Source of the DNA: Rhodococcus sp. NBC_00297
Lineage (GTDB): Bacteria; Actinomycetota; Actinomycetes; Mycobacteriales; Mycobacteriaceae
Direction of reading: 5' to 3'
DNA length: 64,000 nt
NCBI RefSeq assembly: GCF_036173065.1
Contig: NZ_CP108041.1
Span: 1,612,001 to 1,676,000, forward strand
Positions 38,309 through 47,700 of this stretch are shown here, one piece after another (positions within the stretch are counted from its first letter, which is position 1; every line of letters starts with the position of its first letter). The position numbers and the translations under genes are program-made. The notes beneath the pieces are model-generated. The model ran no database searches. It worked only from the letters and a program-made list of their open reading frames with translations, and was not told the origin of the DNA.

Positions 38309-39142
38309 ATGACGTTCGACGAGGTGGCCGACGAGCTGTACGGGCTGGACCCGTCCGACTTCGTCGCCGCGCGCACCGGCCGGCAGAAGCAGGCGCGTTC
38401 CGACGGCGACAAGGACCTGGCCAAGCAGATCGGTGCGCTGCGCAAACCGACGATCGTCGGGTGGGTGCTGAACGTGACGGTGCGCGACGCGGAGGACGAC
38501 GTCACAGACCTGCTCGACCTCGGCGAAGCACTTCGTGAGGCGCAGCAACATCTGCGGGAAGGCCGGAGGCCGGCCGGTCGACCGTCGGGCGCCACCCTCC
38601 GCACGCTGACGAAGCAGCGGCAGCGCGCCGTGCGTGCACTGGCGAACCGCGCCGCGAAGATCGCAGAAGACCGCGGTCACCCGATCGGCGAGGACGTCGG
38701 GCGCGAGGTGACCCAGAGCCTGAATGCGGCGCTGTCCGATGCGGACATCGCCGACGAGGTGCGGCGCGGCCGGATGCTGGGGGCCGCCGAGTACAGCGGG
38801 TTCGGCCCGATGGGGCTGGTGTCCGTCGATCCCGAACCCGCGAAAGAACCGGAACCCGCACCCGACAACACGGCCGAACGGGAGATGGAAGAGCAGCGAG
38901 CCCGCGCACAGGCCGAACTGGACGACGCCGAGGCTGCGCTGCAGGGTGCGACCGAGGCGCTGGAGAAGGCCGACCATCGCATCGACGAGCTGCAGGACTC
39001 GGTCGACGCCCTCACCGAGCAACTCGAAAAGGCACGCGAGGACCTGGAGGCGGCGCAGGACGCGCGTTCCGAGGCGGCGTCGGAGAAGGACGCGTCGACC
39101 TCGAGGGTCCGGAACGCGACGAAGCGCCTCGATCGACTGTGA
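38309..39142 (+). CDS. Conserved coiled-coil protein, unknown function
   Basis: A 277-residue protein that I recognise only as an actinobacterial conserved type. The N-terminal region has DELYGLDPSDFVAARTGRQ and LRKPTIVGWVLNV, a short Pro/Glu linker follows (~185-200), and the C-terminal 80 residues form a heptad-rich coiled coil (EQRARAQAELDDAEAALQ through DLEAAQDARSEAASEK). No signal peptide or membrane segment. Probably cytosolic and oligomeric. Confidence 0.6.
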   Translation: MTFDEVADELYGLDPSDFVAARTGRQKQARSDGDKDLAKQIGALRKPTIVGWVLNVTVRDAEDDVTDLLDLGEALREAQQHLREGRRPAGRPSGATLRTLTKQRQRAVRALANRAAKIAEDRGHPIGEDVGREVTQSLNAALSDADIADEVRRGRMLGAAEYSGFGPMGLVSVDPEPAKEPEPAPDNTAEREMEEQRARAQAELDDAEAALQGATEALEKADHRIDELQDSVDALTEQLEKAREDLEAAQDARSEAASEKDASTSRVRNATKRLDRL

Positions 39143-39154
39143 TCGAGGCGCTTC
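39121..39154. terminator. Bidirectional hairpin
   Basis: A perfect 14-base stem (GAAGCGCCTCGATC with its complement) around a 6-base loop. It overlaps the last codons of the coiled-coil gene and lies between two convergent genes. No T-run, as is common in high-GC actinobacteria. Confidence 0.7.
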
Positions 39155-39166
39155 GGCGGTGACGGG

Positions 39167-40462
39167 TCAGGCGCAGTTGCCCGCTGTGGGGACGTCGCGG
39201 AACCGGGCGTCGAGCCAGTTGGTGCCGGCGCCGAGTCCGATGAAGTCGGGCAGGACGTGGCCGAGCGCGAGCCCGGGGAGGAAGAACGGCAACTGCTGCG
39301 TGTTCAGCTGGACGTTCGAGCCCTTCCCGCACCAGGTTGCGGCGAGATCGACGGCCTGGCCGTGCGGCACGATGTCGTCGCCCGTGCCGGTGTCGATGTA
39401 GACCGGCGTGGTGGGTGTGCGGTTACCGATCTTGTTCTCGGCGAGAACCGTCTGCGCCTCGGGAATCCGCTTCAGGTAGTCCGACAGCGACTCGCCGGTG
39501 GTGATCCACTCGTTGGTGCGGTGGAAGCCCACGGTGAGTGCACTTTCCACGACGCACTGATTCTCGAGTGCCGCCAGCGCAGCCTTGCCGGCCGGGTTGG
39601 TCGACGCGTCGATGATCGGGCCCAACTCGGGGTTGGACCGGCGCAGACCGTTCAGGGTGTAGCCGATGACACCGGTGAGGATGGTGCCGTCGACCTGGGC
39701 CAGCGTCGCTGCCAGATCGGCGACGGGGGCACCGGCGTAGGTGCCCTTGATGTCCAGCTCCGGTGCGTACTCGGGAGCGAGCTCCACGGCTGCTGCCACG
39801 GCGCCGCCGCCCTGCGAGTAACCCCAGAGGCCGACCGGGGATTCGGGTCCGATCTTGGTGTTGCCGAGCTGCTGCGCGGCGCGGGCCGCGTCGAGCACCG
39901 CGTGCGCTTCGGCGGCGCGGTTGACGTAGGTGTGCGCACCCGGCGTGCCCAGACCGTCGTAGTCGGTGATGACGACGCCGTAGCCGCGGGCCAGCAACGC
40001 GTAGGTGGAGAGCAGCTCGTACTCGACCATGAGTCCGAGCACGGGTGTGTAGGTGAGGACGTTGTTGAGCTGGTGCGACGGCGCGCACTGGTCGCCCTGG
40101 CCGTGGGTGCCGGGGGCGATCACCACGAGCGGGCGCGGACCGGGGCCGGTCCACTCGGCCGACGGGTCGATGTACGTCCCGGTGACGGCCACCGGCGCGT
40201 CGTTGGCGTCCTGCGACCGGTACATCAGGCGCGTCGCGGTGCCGGGGATCGGTCCCTGCGGCAAGGGAAGCGACAGTGCGAGATTCGACGGCCCGGTACG
40301 GATGAGGTCACCGTCGTTCCCGGCGGGAAGCGGTGAGGGGGGCGTGTAGAAGCTCGACGCCGGGCCGGGGGGTTCGGCGGTCGCCGTGGGCACCACCGCG
40401 CCGAACAGACCGAGACACATCACCAGACCGACGCCGGCAGACCGCAGTTTCCGCACATTCAT
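39167..40462 (-). CDS. Secreted lipase/esterase (LIP family)
   Basis: A 431-residue secreted hydrolase with an N-terminal signal peptide (KLRSAGVGLVMCLGLFGAVVPTATAEP, cleavage near 29). The catalytic Ser lies in GLWGYSQGGGA (~214), with Asp and His in PVYIDTGTGDDIVPHGQA (~354-364). This matches the secretory lipase (LIP) family, alpha/beta hydrolases that act on triacylglycerols or other lipids outside the cell. Three or four Cys (QCAPS, QCVVE, WCGKG, NCA) suggest disulfides. No lipobox. Substrate unproven. Confidence 0.85.
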   Translation of the reverse strand: MNVRKLRSAGVGLVMCLGLFGAVVPTATAEPPGPASSFYTPPSPLPAGNDGDLIRTGPSNLALSLPLPQGPIPGTATRLMYRSQDANDAPVAVTGTYIDPSAEWTGPGPRPLVVIAPGTHGQGDQCAPSHQLNNVLTYTPVLGLMVEYELLSTYALLARGYGVVITDYDGLGTPGAHTYVNRAAEAHAVLDAARAAQQLGNTKIGPESPVGLWGYSQGGGAVAAAVELAPEYAPELDIKGTYAGAPVADLAATLAQVDGTILTGVIGYTLNGLRRSNPELGPIIDASTNPAGKAALAALENQCVVESALTVGFHRTNEWITTGESLSDYLKRIPEAQTVLAENKIGNRTPTTPVYIDTGTGDDIVPHGQAVDLAATWCGKGSNVQLNTQQLPFFLPGLALGHVLPDFIGLGAGTNWLDARFRDVPTAGNCA

Positions 40463-40643
40463 CCCATCGACAACGGGGCCCAGGCGGGCCCACTACCGTC
40501 CTGACCGTAAGTGACGGGGCCCACTTCCGAGAAGCCAGTGTGACCCCGACCGCGGACTTCGTGCTCGATCACTTTGCGAGCCCGAACGGACGGGGCCGGA
40601 CCACAACAGGGTCGGGCGGAAACAGACCCTCTAGCCTGAAGCC

Positions 40644-41201
40644 ATGAACGCGTCGGACAGTGTCGAAGGCTCGCAACCCCCGAAGCCGCCCCGCCCGTCG
40701 GTGCACGTGACGCCCATGCGGGAGCCGGTTCCCGACGAGCGCCCACGCGCCGTCGATGCCGCCGTGATCCTGTGGAGTCTGTGCCTCGTCGTCCTGGCGG
40801 CCACCGGCGCGCTGCTGGGACTCGACCACCAGGGACTACGGTCGCGCCTCGCCGACGTCCTCTCGGCCGACGCCCCCGGCACCTCGGCGGAGGACATCGA
40901 CTCGACGGTCCTCATCACGCTCGTCGCCGGTGCTGCCGTCGGCGCCGTCGTTCTCCTGGTGGGACTGGCCGGCATCCTGCAGATCCGCGGCCGACGCCCC
41001 ACCGGACGATCCACGCTGACCGTGGTCGGCATCGTCGCGGCCGCGGGATCGATCGCGTTCTGGATCGCGACCTCCGATGCGCTGGAGCAGCCCACGACGT
41101 ATGCGCCGTTCGTCGTCGCGGCCCTCGCTCTGCTGGGCACCGCTCCGCTGTTCGTCCCCGCCGTCGGGCGATGGCTCGCAGCCGCTCCCGTCCGGCGCTG
41201 A
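40644..41201 (+). CDS. Small four-helix membrane protein, unknown function
   Basis: A 185-residue protein with a proline-rich cytosolic N-terminus (~35 residues) and four hydrophobic segments (around 40-60, 90-115, 125-145 and 155-180). There is no recognised domain. It converges with iniC, with two bases between stop codons, and is not co-transcribed with it. Confidence 0.6.
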   Translation: MNASDSVEGSQPPKPPRPSVHVTPMREPVPDERPRAVDAAVILWSLCLVVLAATGALLGLDHQGLRSRLADVLSADAPGTSAEDIDSTVLITLVAGAAVGAVVLLVGLAGILQIRGRRPTGRSTLTVVGIVAAAGSIAFWIATSDALEQPTTYAPFVVAALALLGTAPLFVPAVGRWLAAAPVRR

Positions 41202-41203
41202 TC

Positions 41204-42673
41204 TCAGCGGCGGTCGAGCTCCGCGAGGATGCCCTCGGCGCTGCGCGCGGCGATGTCGCACGCCCGCGCCGTGAACCGGTCGAGCAGCGGATGGGACGCG
41301 CGGGAGCGCCAACTGCGGACCGCGTCGAAGGCCGTCTTGCGCTGCAGTTCCACCGAGTCGTCCGGATCGAGCCCCAACCGCGTCGTCGTCTCGGTGCCCT
41401 GCGCACCCACCAGTCGAGCGAGCTCCGCCTTCTCCGGCTCGGGCAGCCGCACCTCGCGTGCCCGTAGCTGACCGAGCAGACGCAGTTCCTTGAACCCGTG
41501 GACGTCGGCGAGGGTGGATCCCACCTCGTCGATGATGGCGCGCGATCCCGCGGCCGGTGAGGCGCGCAGCACGCGATCGAGAGCGACGAGGGCCGAGTGC
41601 GCCTTGAGCTGGTCGGCTCGCTCGCCGAACTGAACGTCGATGATGTGCCGTAGCTCCTCGAGTCCACTGCGCTCGACGAGTTCCCGTGCGAGCGAGGGCG
41701 AATCGCGCGTGCCCATGCGGATGAGCGTGACGGCCATCCGGATGCCGAAGAGCCCGAAACGGTCGACGAGTCCGGCGCGCGTCTCCGCATCGACGGGGAG
41801 TGGCATGTCCGGGCGGGAGAAGCGGTCGGCCGACAGCATCGCCAGTTGGAGGTCGTCGGGCGGAGCGTCGGCCAACGCGACGAGCGCGCCGAACTCGCTC
41901 TGCCGCAACGTCCGTGCCCCGAGGGCGAGCAGGCCGGCGACGGGCACGACGGCCTGGCACAGACCGGTCTTCTCGAGCTCCACCGCGAAGCGGGACGCCA
42001 CTTCCTTGGCCGACATCATCGCGTCCATGCGACCGGCGCCCACCTCGTCGGCACGCGAGACGACGCCGACCACGCCGAGGGGGCCCGAGTCGCCACCGAC
42101 CGCGTCGTTGATGCGGGTGAGGAACGACGTGTCGGACGCGCTCAGGGTGCGCAGGAGATAGACCACGGCGTCGGCGCCGGACGCGGAGTCCTCGGGCGTC
42201 AACATCGACAACGTCCGCTCGGACACGTCCAGGGACAGCGACGACGTGCCGGGGGTGTCGATGATGGTGTTGCGGGCCAGGGTTCGCGCCGGCCACTCGA
42301 CGTCGAGGCGGTCCACGCGGTCCGCGGTGAGATCGCCGAAGTCGAACGACAGTCGACCACCCCGACGCAACACCGGGACGCTCATCGAGCGGTCCCCGTC
42401 GTACCGGGCCGTCACCGAGGGCGACGTCCCGCGGCGGTACCACGTGACCACGCGGGTGCACTCGGTCGCGTCGGTGGGGGCGATGTCCTGTCCGACGAGC
42501 GCGTTGAGGAGCGTCGATTTGCCGGCCTTGAGCGATCCGGCGAGCGCGACGCGCAGCGGCTCGTCGAGCCGGTCCGCGCAGACGCGCAACGCATCCCGGA
42601 CGTCCGGCTCCCGCACGTACTCCGCCTGCGCCGCCGCGACGAGTTCCCGCGCACGGTCGAGCGTGACACTCAC
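41204..42673 (-). CDS. iniC: Dynamin-like GTPase IniC
   Basis: A 489-residue dynamin-like GTPase: P-loop GSLKAGKST (46-54), G3 IIDTPGTSS (~140) and G4 VSRADEV, then helical stalk regions. No clear membrane helix, unlike its partner. The gene overlaps iniA by four bases and is third in iniB-iniA-iniC, the same order as the isoniazid- and cell-wall-stress-inducible iniBAC operon of mycobacteria. IniA of mycobacteria remodels membranes in vitro; IniC is its smaller paralogue and likely partner. Confidence 0.88.
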   Translation of the reverse strand: MSVTLDRARELVAAAQAEYVREPDVRDALRVCADRLDEPLRVALAGSLKAGKSTLLNALVGQDIAPTDATECTRVVTWYRRGTSPSVTARYDGDRSMSVPVLRRGGRLSFDFGDLTADRVDRLDVEWPARTLARNTIIDTPGTSSLSLDVSERTLSMLTPEDSASGADAVVYLLRTLSASDTSFLTRINDAVGGDSGPLGVVGVVSRADEVGAGRMDAMMSAKEVASRFAVELEKTGLCQAVVPVAGLLALGARTLRQSEFGALVALADAPPDDLQLAMLSADRFSRPDMPLPVDAETRAGLVDRFGLFGIRMAVTLIRMGTRDSPSLARELVERSGLEELRHIIDVQFGERADQLKAHSALVALDRVLRASPAAGSRAIIDEVGSTLADVHGFKELRLLGQLRAREVRLPEPEKAELARLVGAQGTETTTRLGLDPDDSVELQRKTAFDAVRSWRSRASHPLLDRFTARACDIAARSAEGILAELDRR

Positions 42674-44643
42674 GAGCCGGTACCGATCTGCGTGCGGTCC
42701 GCACGAGCCGCCTCGACGACCTTGTCTGCCTCGGCGGCCTCGACGGCCTCGGGGTCGAGCTTCTGCGCGATGCTGCGCAGTGCGGAGATCTTCTTGAGGG
42801 TCTGCTCCAGTTCGGCTGTGCGCGCGGCACGCTCGGACGAGGCGCCGGTCGCCGCCTCCTGCGCGGCCCGCAGCGAGTCGCTCACCGAGCGCACCGTCTG
42901 ATCGGCCATGTCGGTGAAGTGGTCACGGAGCTGGCGCTGGACGAGCCGCAGGCGGTCCTTGGACTCCTTGCCCACCTGGAAGCTGACGTCGTCGGTGAAC
43001 TTGCGGATGGCGACCTTCGCGTCGGCCCGCCGCTTGAGCACCCGCGCCTCCTTGTCGTCCTTGTAGGCCTTGCTGCCCAACAGGACTCCGGCGCCGAGCG
43101 AGATCGGATTGAGCAGGGCCAGTCCCATCATCGTCGTGATGAGTCCGAACATGAGCACGCCACCGTAGGAGCCGCGCATGCCCACGAGCACCTTCGAGGT
43201 GATGCCCATCCGGCCGGACTCGAGGTCCCCCAGTGAGGTCACCGGGTCCATGACGCCGTCGACGTTCGCGATGTTCATCGCCGGGATGTGCGCATCGGCC
43301 GTCTCGGCGAAGTGCCGAGCGACCGTCTCGGCGAGCCACAGGGACCGCTCGTGCGCCCAGACGAAGTTGTCCCCCACGGCGGAGGCGATCTGGTCCTCGA
43401 GCCACTCACCGATGCGCGGCCAGTCCTTGCCCGGGTCTCCCCCGTCGACCGCCTCCTCCGCCTCACGGGTGATGACGCGCAGCCGGTCTCGCAGGTCGTG
43501 GTCGATGTCGGCGGCCAGATCGGTGATGCCGTCGTTGAGTGTCTGCTGCCACCGACTGCTGCGCTTCTGCATGTCCTCGGCGTTGGCCCGCGCCTGTTGC
43601 AGACCGGCCACCGCCGCGGCGGCGGTCTCCGGATCGCGAAGCGCCGCGAGTTCACTGCCCAGGGCGAGGGCGAGGTGCTCGGACACCGAGCGGACGTCGA
43701 GAGCGACGGCCTTGCGGGTGGTGGCGTCGGCACGCTGCACCACACCGCGGAGGAAGTCGTAGAGAGCCGGGAAGCCGGCCTCCTTGTCGAGCGAATCGTC
43801 CTTCAGCCGCAGCGCGTGCGAGCGGAGCATCGACGAGATCGGCATCAGCGGAACGTCGATGCCCTGCCGCGCGAGGTGCCCGCGATCGGCCTCGACGATG
43901 CGCCGCCAGTGCGGGTACAGGTCGGTCTTGGTCACCAGGCACGCGACCGCCGGGCACAGAGTCACCACCTGGCGCAGGAAGGCCACCTCGGGCTCGGTGA
44001 ACTCCTGACTCGAATCGGACAGCACCAGAACGGCATCCGCCGACGTGACCAGACCCAGGGTGCTGTTGGCGTGCGGGTTGCCGTGGCCGCCGACGCCGGG
44101 GGTGTCGATGACGACGAGCCCGTCCTTCAGCAGCGGGCTGGGCACGGAGATCTCGAGGCGCAGGATCTCGCGACCCTCCGCGCGCGGGTCGGTCGGTGTG
44201 ACGGCATGGATGTCCGCCATGGGGATGTCGATGCGCACCGGGTCGGCACCGATCTCGCCGACCACCAGCTCCGCCCGCTCGGTCTCCGCGTACGCGACCA
44301 TCGTGGGCACCGCGGTGGTCTCGTCGTCGCCCACCGAACACACGTCGAGGCCCAGCAGCGAGTTCACGAACTGGCTCTTGCCCTGCTTGAGCGGTCCGAC
44401 CACGACGATGCGCAGGCGCGGATCGAGCACCCGCTCACGCGCCGCCGTCAACCGGTCGAGAAGGTCGCGGCGACCGGCACCGGACGCCACCTCGCCCATC
44501 CGGGACAGGAGCTCGGCCAGCTGCGTCGCCTGCGTCGGCGCGGGGGTCTTCCCGGCGCCGGTCTGCACGGCGGGTGGTGCGTCGTTCTGCATGTGGTCCC
44601 GATCTGTCTGCGGTGGCAACGGGTCGAGCGCGTCTGTGAGCAT
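42670..44643 (-). CDS. iniA: Dynamin-like GTPase IniA
   Basis: A 657-residue bacterial dynamin-like protein: P-loop GPLKQGKSQ (83-91), switch II VVIDTPGVGG (~185), G4 LVTKTD, and a hydrophobic membrane segment (~494-525, in MFGLITTMMGLALLNPISLGAG) flanked by long coiled coils. It would bind and remodel the plasma membrane. An alternative start is Met-18. It is second in the operon: 95 bases after iniB (with a strong hairpin between them) and overlapping iniC. In mycobacteria iniA is induced by isoniazid, ethambutol and other envelope stress. Confidence 0.9.
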   Translation of the reverse strand: MLTDALDPLPPQTDRDHMQNDAPPAVQTGAGKTPAPTQATQLAELLSRMGEVASGAGRRDLLDRLTAARERVLDPRLRIVVVGPLKQGKSQFVNSLLGLDVCSVGDDETTAVPTMVAYAETERAELVVGEIGADPVRIDIPMADIHAVTPTDPRAEGREILRLEISVPSPLLKDGLVVIDTPGVGGHGNPHANSTLGLVTSADAVLVLSDSSQEFTEPEVAFLRQVVTLCPAVACLVTKTDLYPHWRRIVEADRGHLARQGIDVPLMPISSMLRSHALRLKDDSLDKEAGFPALYDFLRGVVQRADATTRKAVALDVRSVSEHLALALGSELAALRDPETAAAAVAGLQQARANAEDMQKRSSRWQQTLNDGITDLAADIDHDLRDRLRVITREAEEAVDGGDPGKDWPRIGEWLEDQIASAVGDNFVWAHERSLWLAETVARHFAETADAHIPAMNIANVDGVMDPVTSLGDLESGRMGITSKVLVGMRGSYGGVLMFGLITTMMGLALLNPISLGAGVLLGSKAYKDDKEARVLKRRADAKVAIRKFTDDVSFQVGKESKDRLRLVQRQLRDHFTDMADQTVRSVSDSLRAAQEAATGASSERAARTAELEQTLKKISALRSIAQKLDPEAVEAAEADKVVEAARADRTQIGTGS

Positions 44644-44679
44644 TCACCATCTGCGGCGGTGTGACCCTCACGGTAAGCG

Positions 44680-44719
44680 CCGACGACCCCGTACGCATAA
44701 GCGCGTACGGGGTCGTCGG
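44680..44719 (-). terminator. Hairpin between iniB and iniA (attenuator-like)
   Basis: A perfect 17-base stem (CCGACGACCCCGTACGC with its complement) around a 6-base loop, 19 bases after the iniB stop and 36 bases before the iniA start. No T-run follows, so it may stop only part of the transcripts or protect the iniB mRNA, giving more repeat protein than GTPases. Confidence 0.7.
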
Positions 44720-44738
44720 TGTTACAGAGCGCGGGTGA

Positions 44739-47700
44739 TCAGTTGGCGTCTCCCGCGTCGGCCGCGTTGTCATCGGCCACAGCGCCGGTGTCGAGGCCGT
44801 CGTCCGCGGAGCTCAGTCCACCGCCGAGGGTGTTCGACAGGCCGTCGGTCAGGCCACCGGTGAGTCCGCCGCCGAGCCCGGAGACGGTGTCGGTGAGGCC
44901 GTCGCCGACTCCGCCGACCGCCGCCGCGGGGCCGTCGAAGGCACCCTCGGCGTCGACGTCCTGCCAGGAGGTGGCCTCGCCGGCGATGTCGCCGCCGAGT
45001 CCGCCGTCCGTGGTCACTGCGCCGAGCGCGTCGCCGGTGACGTCGGTGACCGCGCTCAGGCCCAGTCCGTCGGTCGCTCCGGTGACGCCGCCGAGCACGG
45101 CGTCGGTGGAGTTCTGGAACTGGCCCACCGCGTCGGCGGTGGCGTCGATGCCGCCGTCGAGTGCCCCGGTGAACTCGGACGTGTTGTCCAGTCCGCCGGT
45201 GACCTCGCCGTCGGGCGAGATCTCGAAGCCGCCGAAGACGCCGCCCGCGCCGGTCGCAGCGCCGGTCAGGCCGCCCTGCAGCTCCGAGCCGAGCTCGAGC
45301 CCGCCCTGCGTGACGCTGTTCAGGCCCAGCCCGAGGCCGCTGGCGAGGCCGCCGCCCAGGCTCGCCACCGCACCGGTGACCGCGTCGGGATCGGTGACCG
45401 CGCCGCCGACACCGGTGAGGGTGCCGTCCAGTCCGCCGGCGACCGCACCCACGGCGCCGAGGCCACCGGTGAGGGTGGTCAGTGCGCTGAGGCTGCCGTC
45501 GAGGCCGGTGTTCGCGTCGAGCAGTCCGCTGATCGGCAGACCCTCGGCGTCGAGCGCGCCGCCGGCGGAGACCGCCGTGTCGAGTGCGGCGTCGAGCATC
45601 GTGGTGAGGTCACCCGTGGCTCCGAGTGCCGTTCCCAGGGACGCCACCGGATCGCCGCCGCCGGCGATGTCGAGCAGAGCGCCGAAGGCTCCGCCGAGCT
45701 CCGCACCCGCCGTGCCGCCGACGCCGAAAGCTGCGGTCAGCGTCGCGGGCAGGTCGCCCAGGGCGCCGGTGTCCACGCCGCCGACGAGGCCGAGCGCCCC
45801 GTTGAGCGCAGTGCCGAACTGGCCGACCGGGTCGGTCTCCAGGTCGAGGACACCGCCGACGTTCAGTGCGTCGCCGAGTGCGGCGGAGACGATGCCGCCG
45901 AGGTCACCCTCGAGCAGTCCGTTCGCATCCAGATCGGCGAGCACCGTGCCGCCGAGCACCGTGCCCAGTGCGGTTCCCAGTCCTGCTGCGGCTGCGCCGC
46001 CCAGTCCCAGTGCCGCGGCCAGGCTGCCCGTGAGGTCCGGCAGCTCCGTGTCGGGCAGGCCGACTCCCGCGACCAGGCCGAGGCCGGTCGAGACAGCGCC
46101 GCCGAGCAGGCCGGCGAGGTCTGCGTCCAGATCGAGATCCGGAGCCGCACCGAGCACCGCGCCGAGCGCGGCGTCGAGGTCCAGCCCACCGGCCAGCAGT
46201 GCACCGAGCTGGGCCTGCAGATCGGCGGTCAGGGAGCCCCCGAGAGCGGCACCGAGAGTGGCGCCGACCGTGGCGGCGACATCGCCGCCGGCGGCCAGAG
46301 CACCGCCGAGTGCAGCGCCGACCGTGGCGGCAAGATCTCCGCCGACCAGGCCGTCGAGATCGAGCGCCCCGCCGAGTCCGAGCGCCGTGTTCAGGGCGCC
46401 GGCCAGGGTGGCCGCACCCTCACCGGTGATGCCGAGAGCGGCGGTGACGGCGGCACCCAGATCGGCACCCGCGGTCAGGTCGGTGACGCCGGCGAGGACG
46501 CCGCCGAGGGCGAGTCCGAGTTCACCGGCAGCGTCGCCGCCGAGGCCGAGAGCCACGCCGAGGGCGGTGGACAGCTGCGCCGCCACATCGCCGCCGAGCA
46601 GTGCCTGCAGGTCACCGGTGAGCAGCCCGCCGGCGCCGAGGGCAGCGCCGAGCGAGCCGGCGAGCGCACCGACGATGTCGGTGTCCAGTGCGCCGGTCAG
46701 GCCGCCCAGCAGGTCGGCGTCGAGCAGACCGCCGACGGCTCCGAGCCCGTCCAGATTCGCGAGCCCGTCGAGATCGACCAGCCCGCCGAGTCCGAGTGCG
46801 CCGCCGAGGACCGTGCCGAGTGCGGCGTCCAGATCGACGCCGCCGCCCAGCAGACCTGCGAGCTGTGCGCCGAGGTCGCCCGACAGGGCGGTCCCGAGCA
46901 CGCCGCCGAGGGCGGCGCCCACGTTCGCGGCCAGCGGGCCACCGGCCGACAGTGCTGCGCTCAGCGCGGCTCCGACGGTGGCGGCGACGTCCGCGTCGGC
47001 ACCGAGGATCGCGGTGAGGTCGAGACCGCCCGCAGCTCCCAGCATCGCCTCGAGTGCGCCCGAGAGCGTGGCGGCGGCATCGCCGGTGACACCGAGTGCA
47101 CCGGCGAGGACCAGTCCGAGATCGGCGCCGGCCGTGAGGTCGGTGGCCGCACCGACGAGCCCGCCCAGTGCCAGGCCGAGGTCGCCACCCAGTGCGCCGC
47201 CGGCGCCCAGGGCGCCGGAGAGTGCGGCGCCCAGGACGGCGGTGAGGTCGCCGCCGAGCAGTGCGGTGAGGTCGACGTCGGTCAGTCCGCCGACGTTCAG
47301 TGCGGCGGCGAGCGTGGTGCCGAGCGTGCCGACCAGGCCGGCGGCCGCGTCTGCACCGATGCCGAAGACCCCGTCGAGGTCGAGAGCGCCGCCCAGGACG
47401 GCGGTCAGTGCGGTACCGAGATCGGCGCCGCCTGCCAGCAGTCCGGTGAGCTGGGCGCCGAGGTCGGCGCCGAGCACGGCAGCGAGGGTGGTGCCGAGTG
47501 TCGCGCCCAGTCCTGCGGCGACGTCGCCACCGGCGGCGAGTGCGCCCGTGAGCGCGGCCGTGATGTCGGCGCCTCCGACCACACCGAGTGCGGCGTCGAG
47601 CGCGCCGGCGAGCTGCGCGGTGAGTCCACCGGTCAGGTCGCCGTCGAGGCCGAGGGCCGCGGTGAGCGCCGCTGCGAGGTCGGCGCCGAGGACGCCGTCC

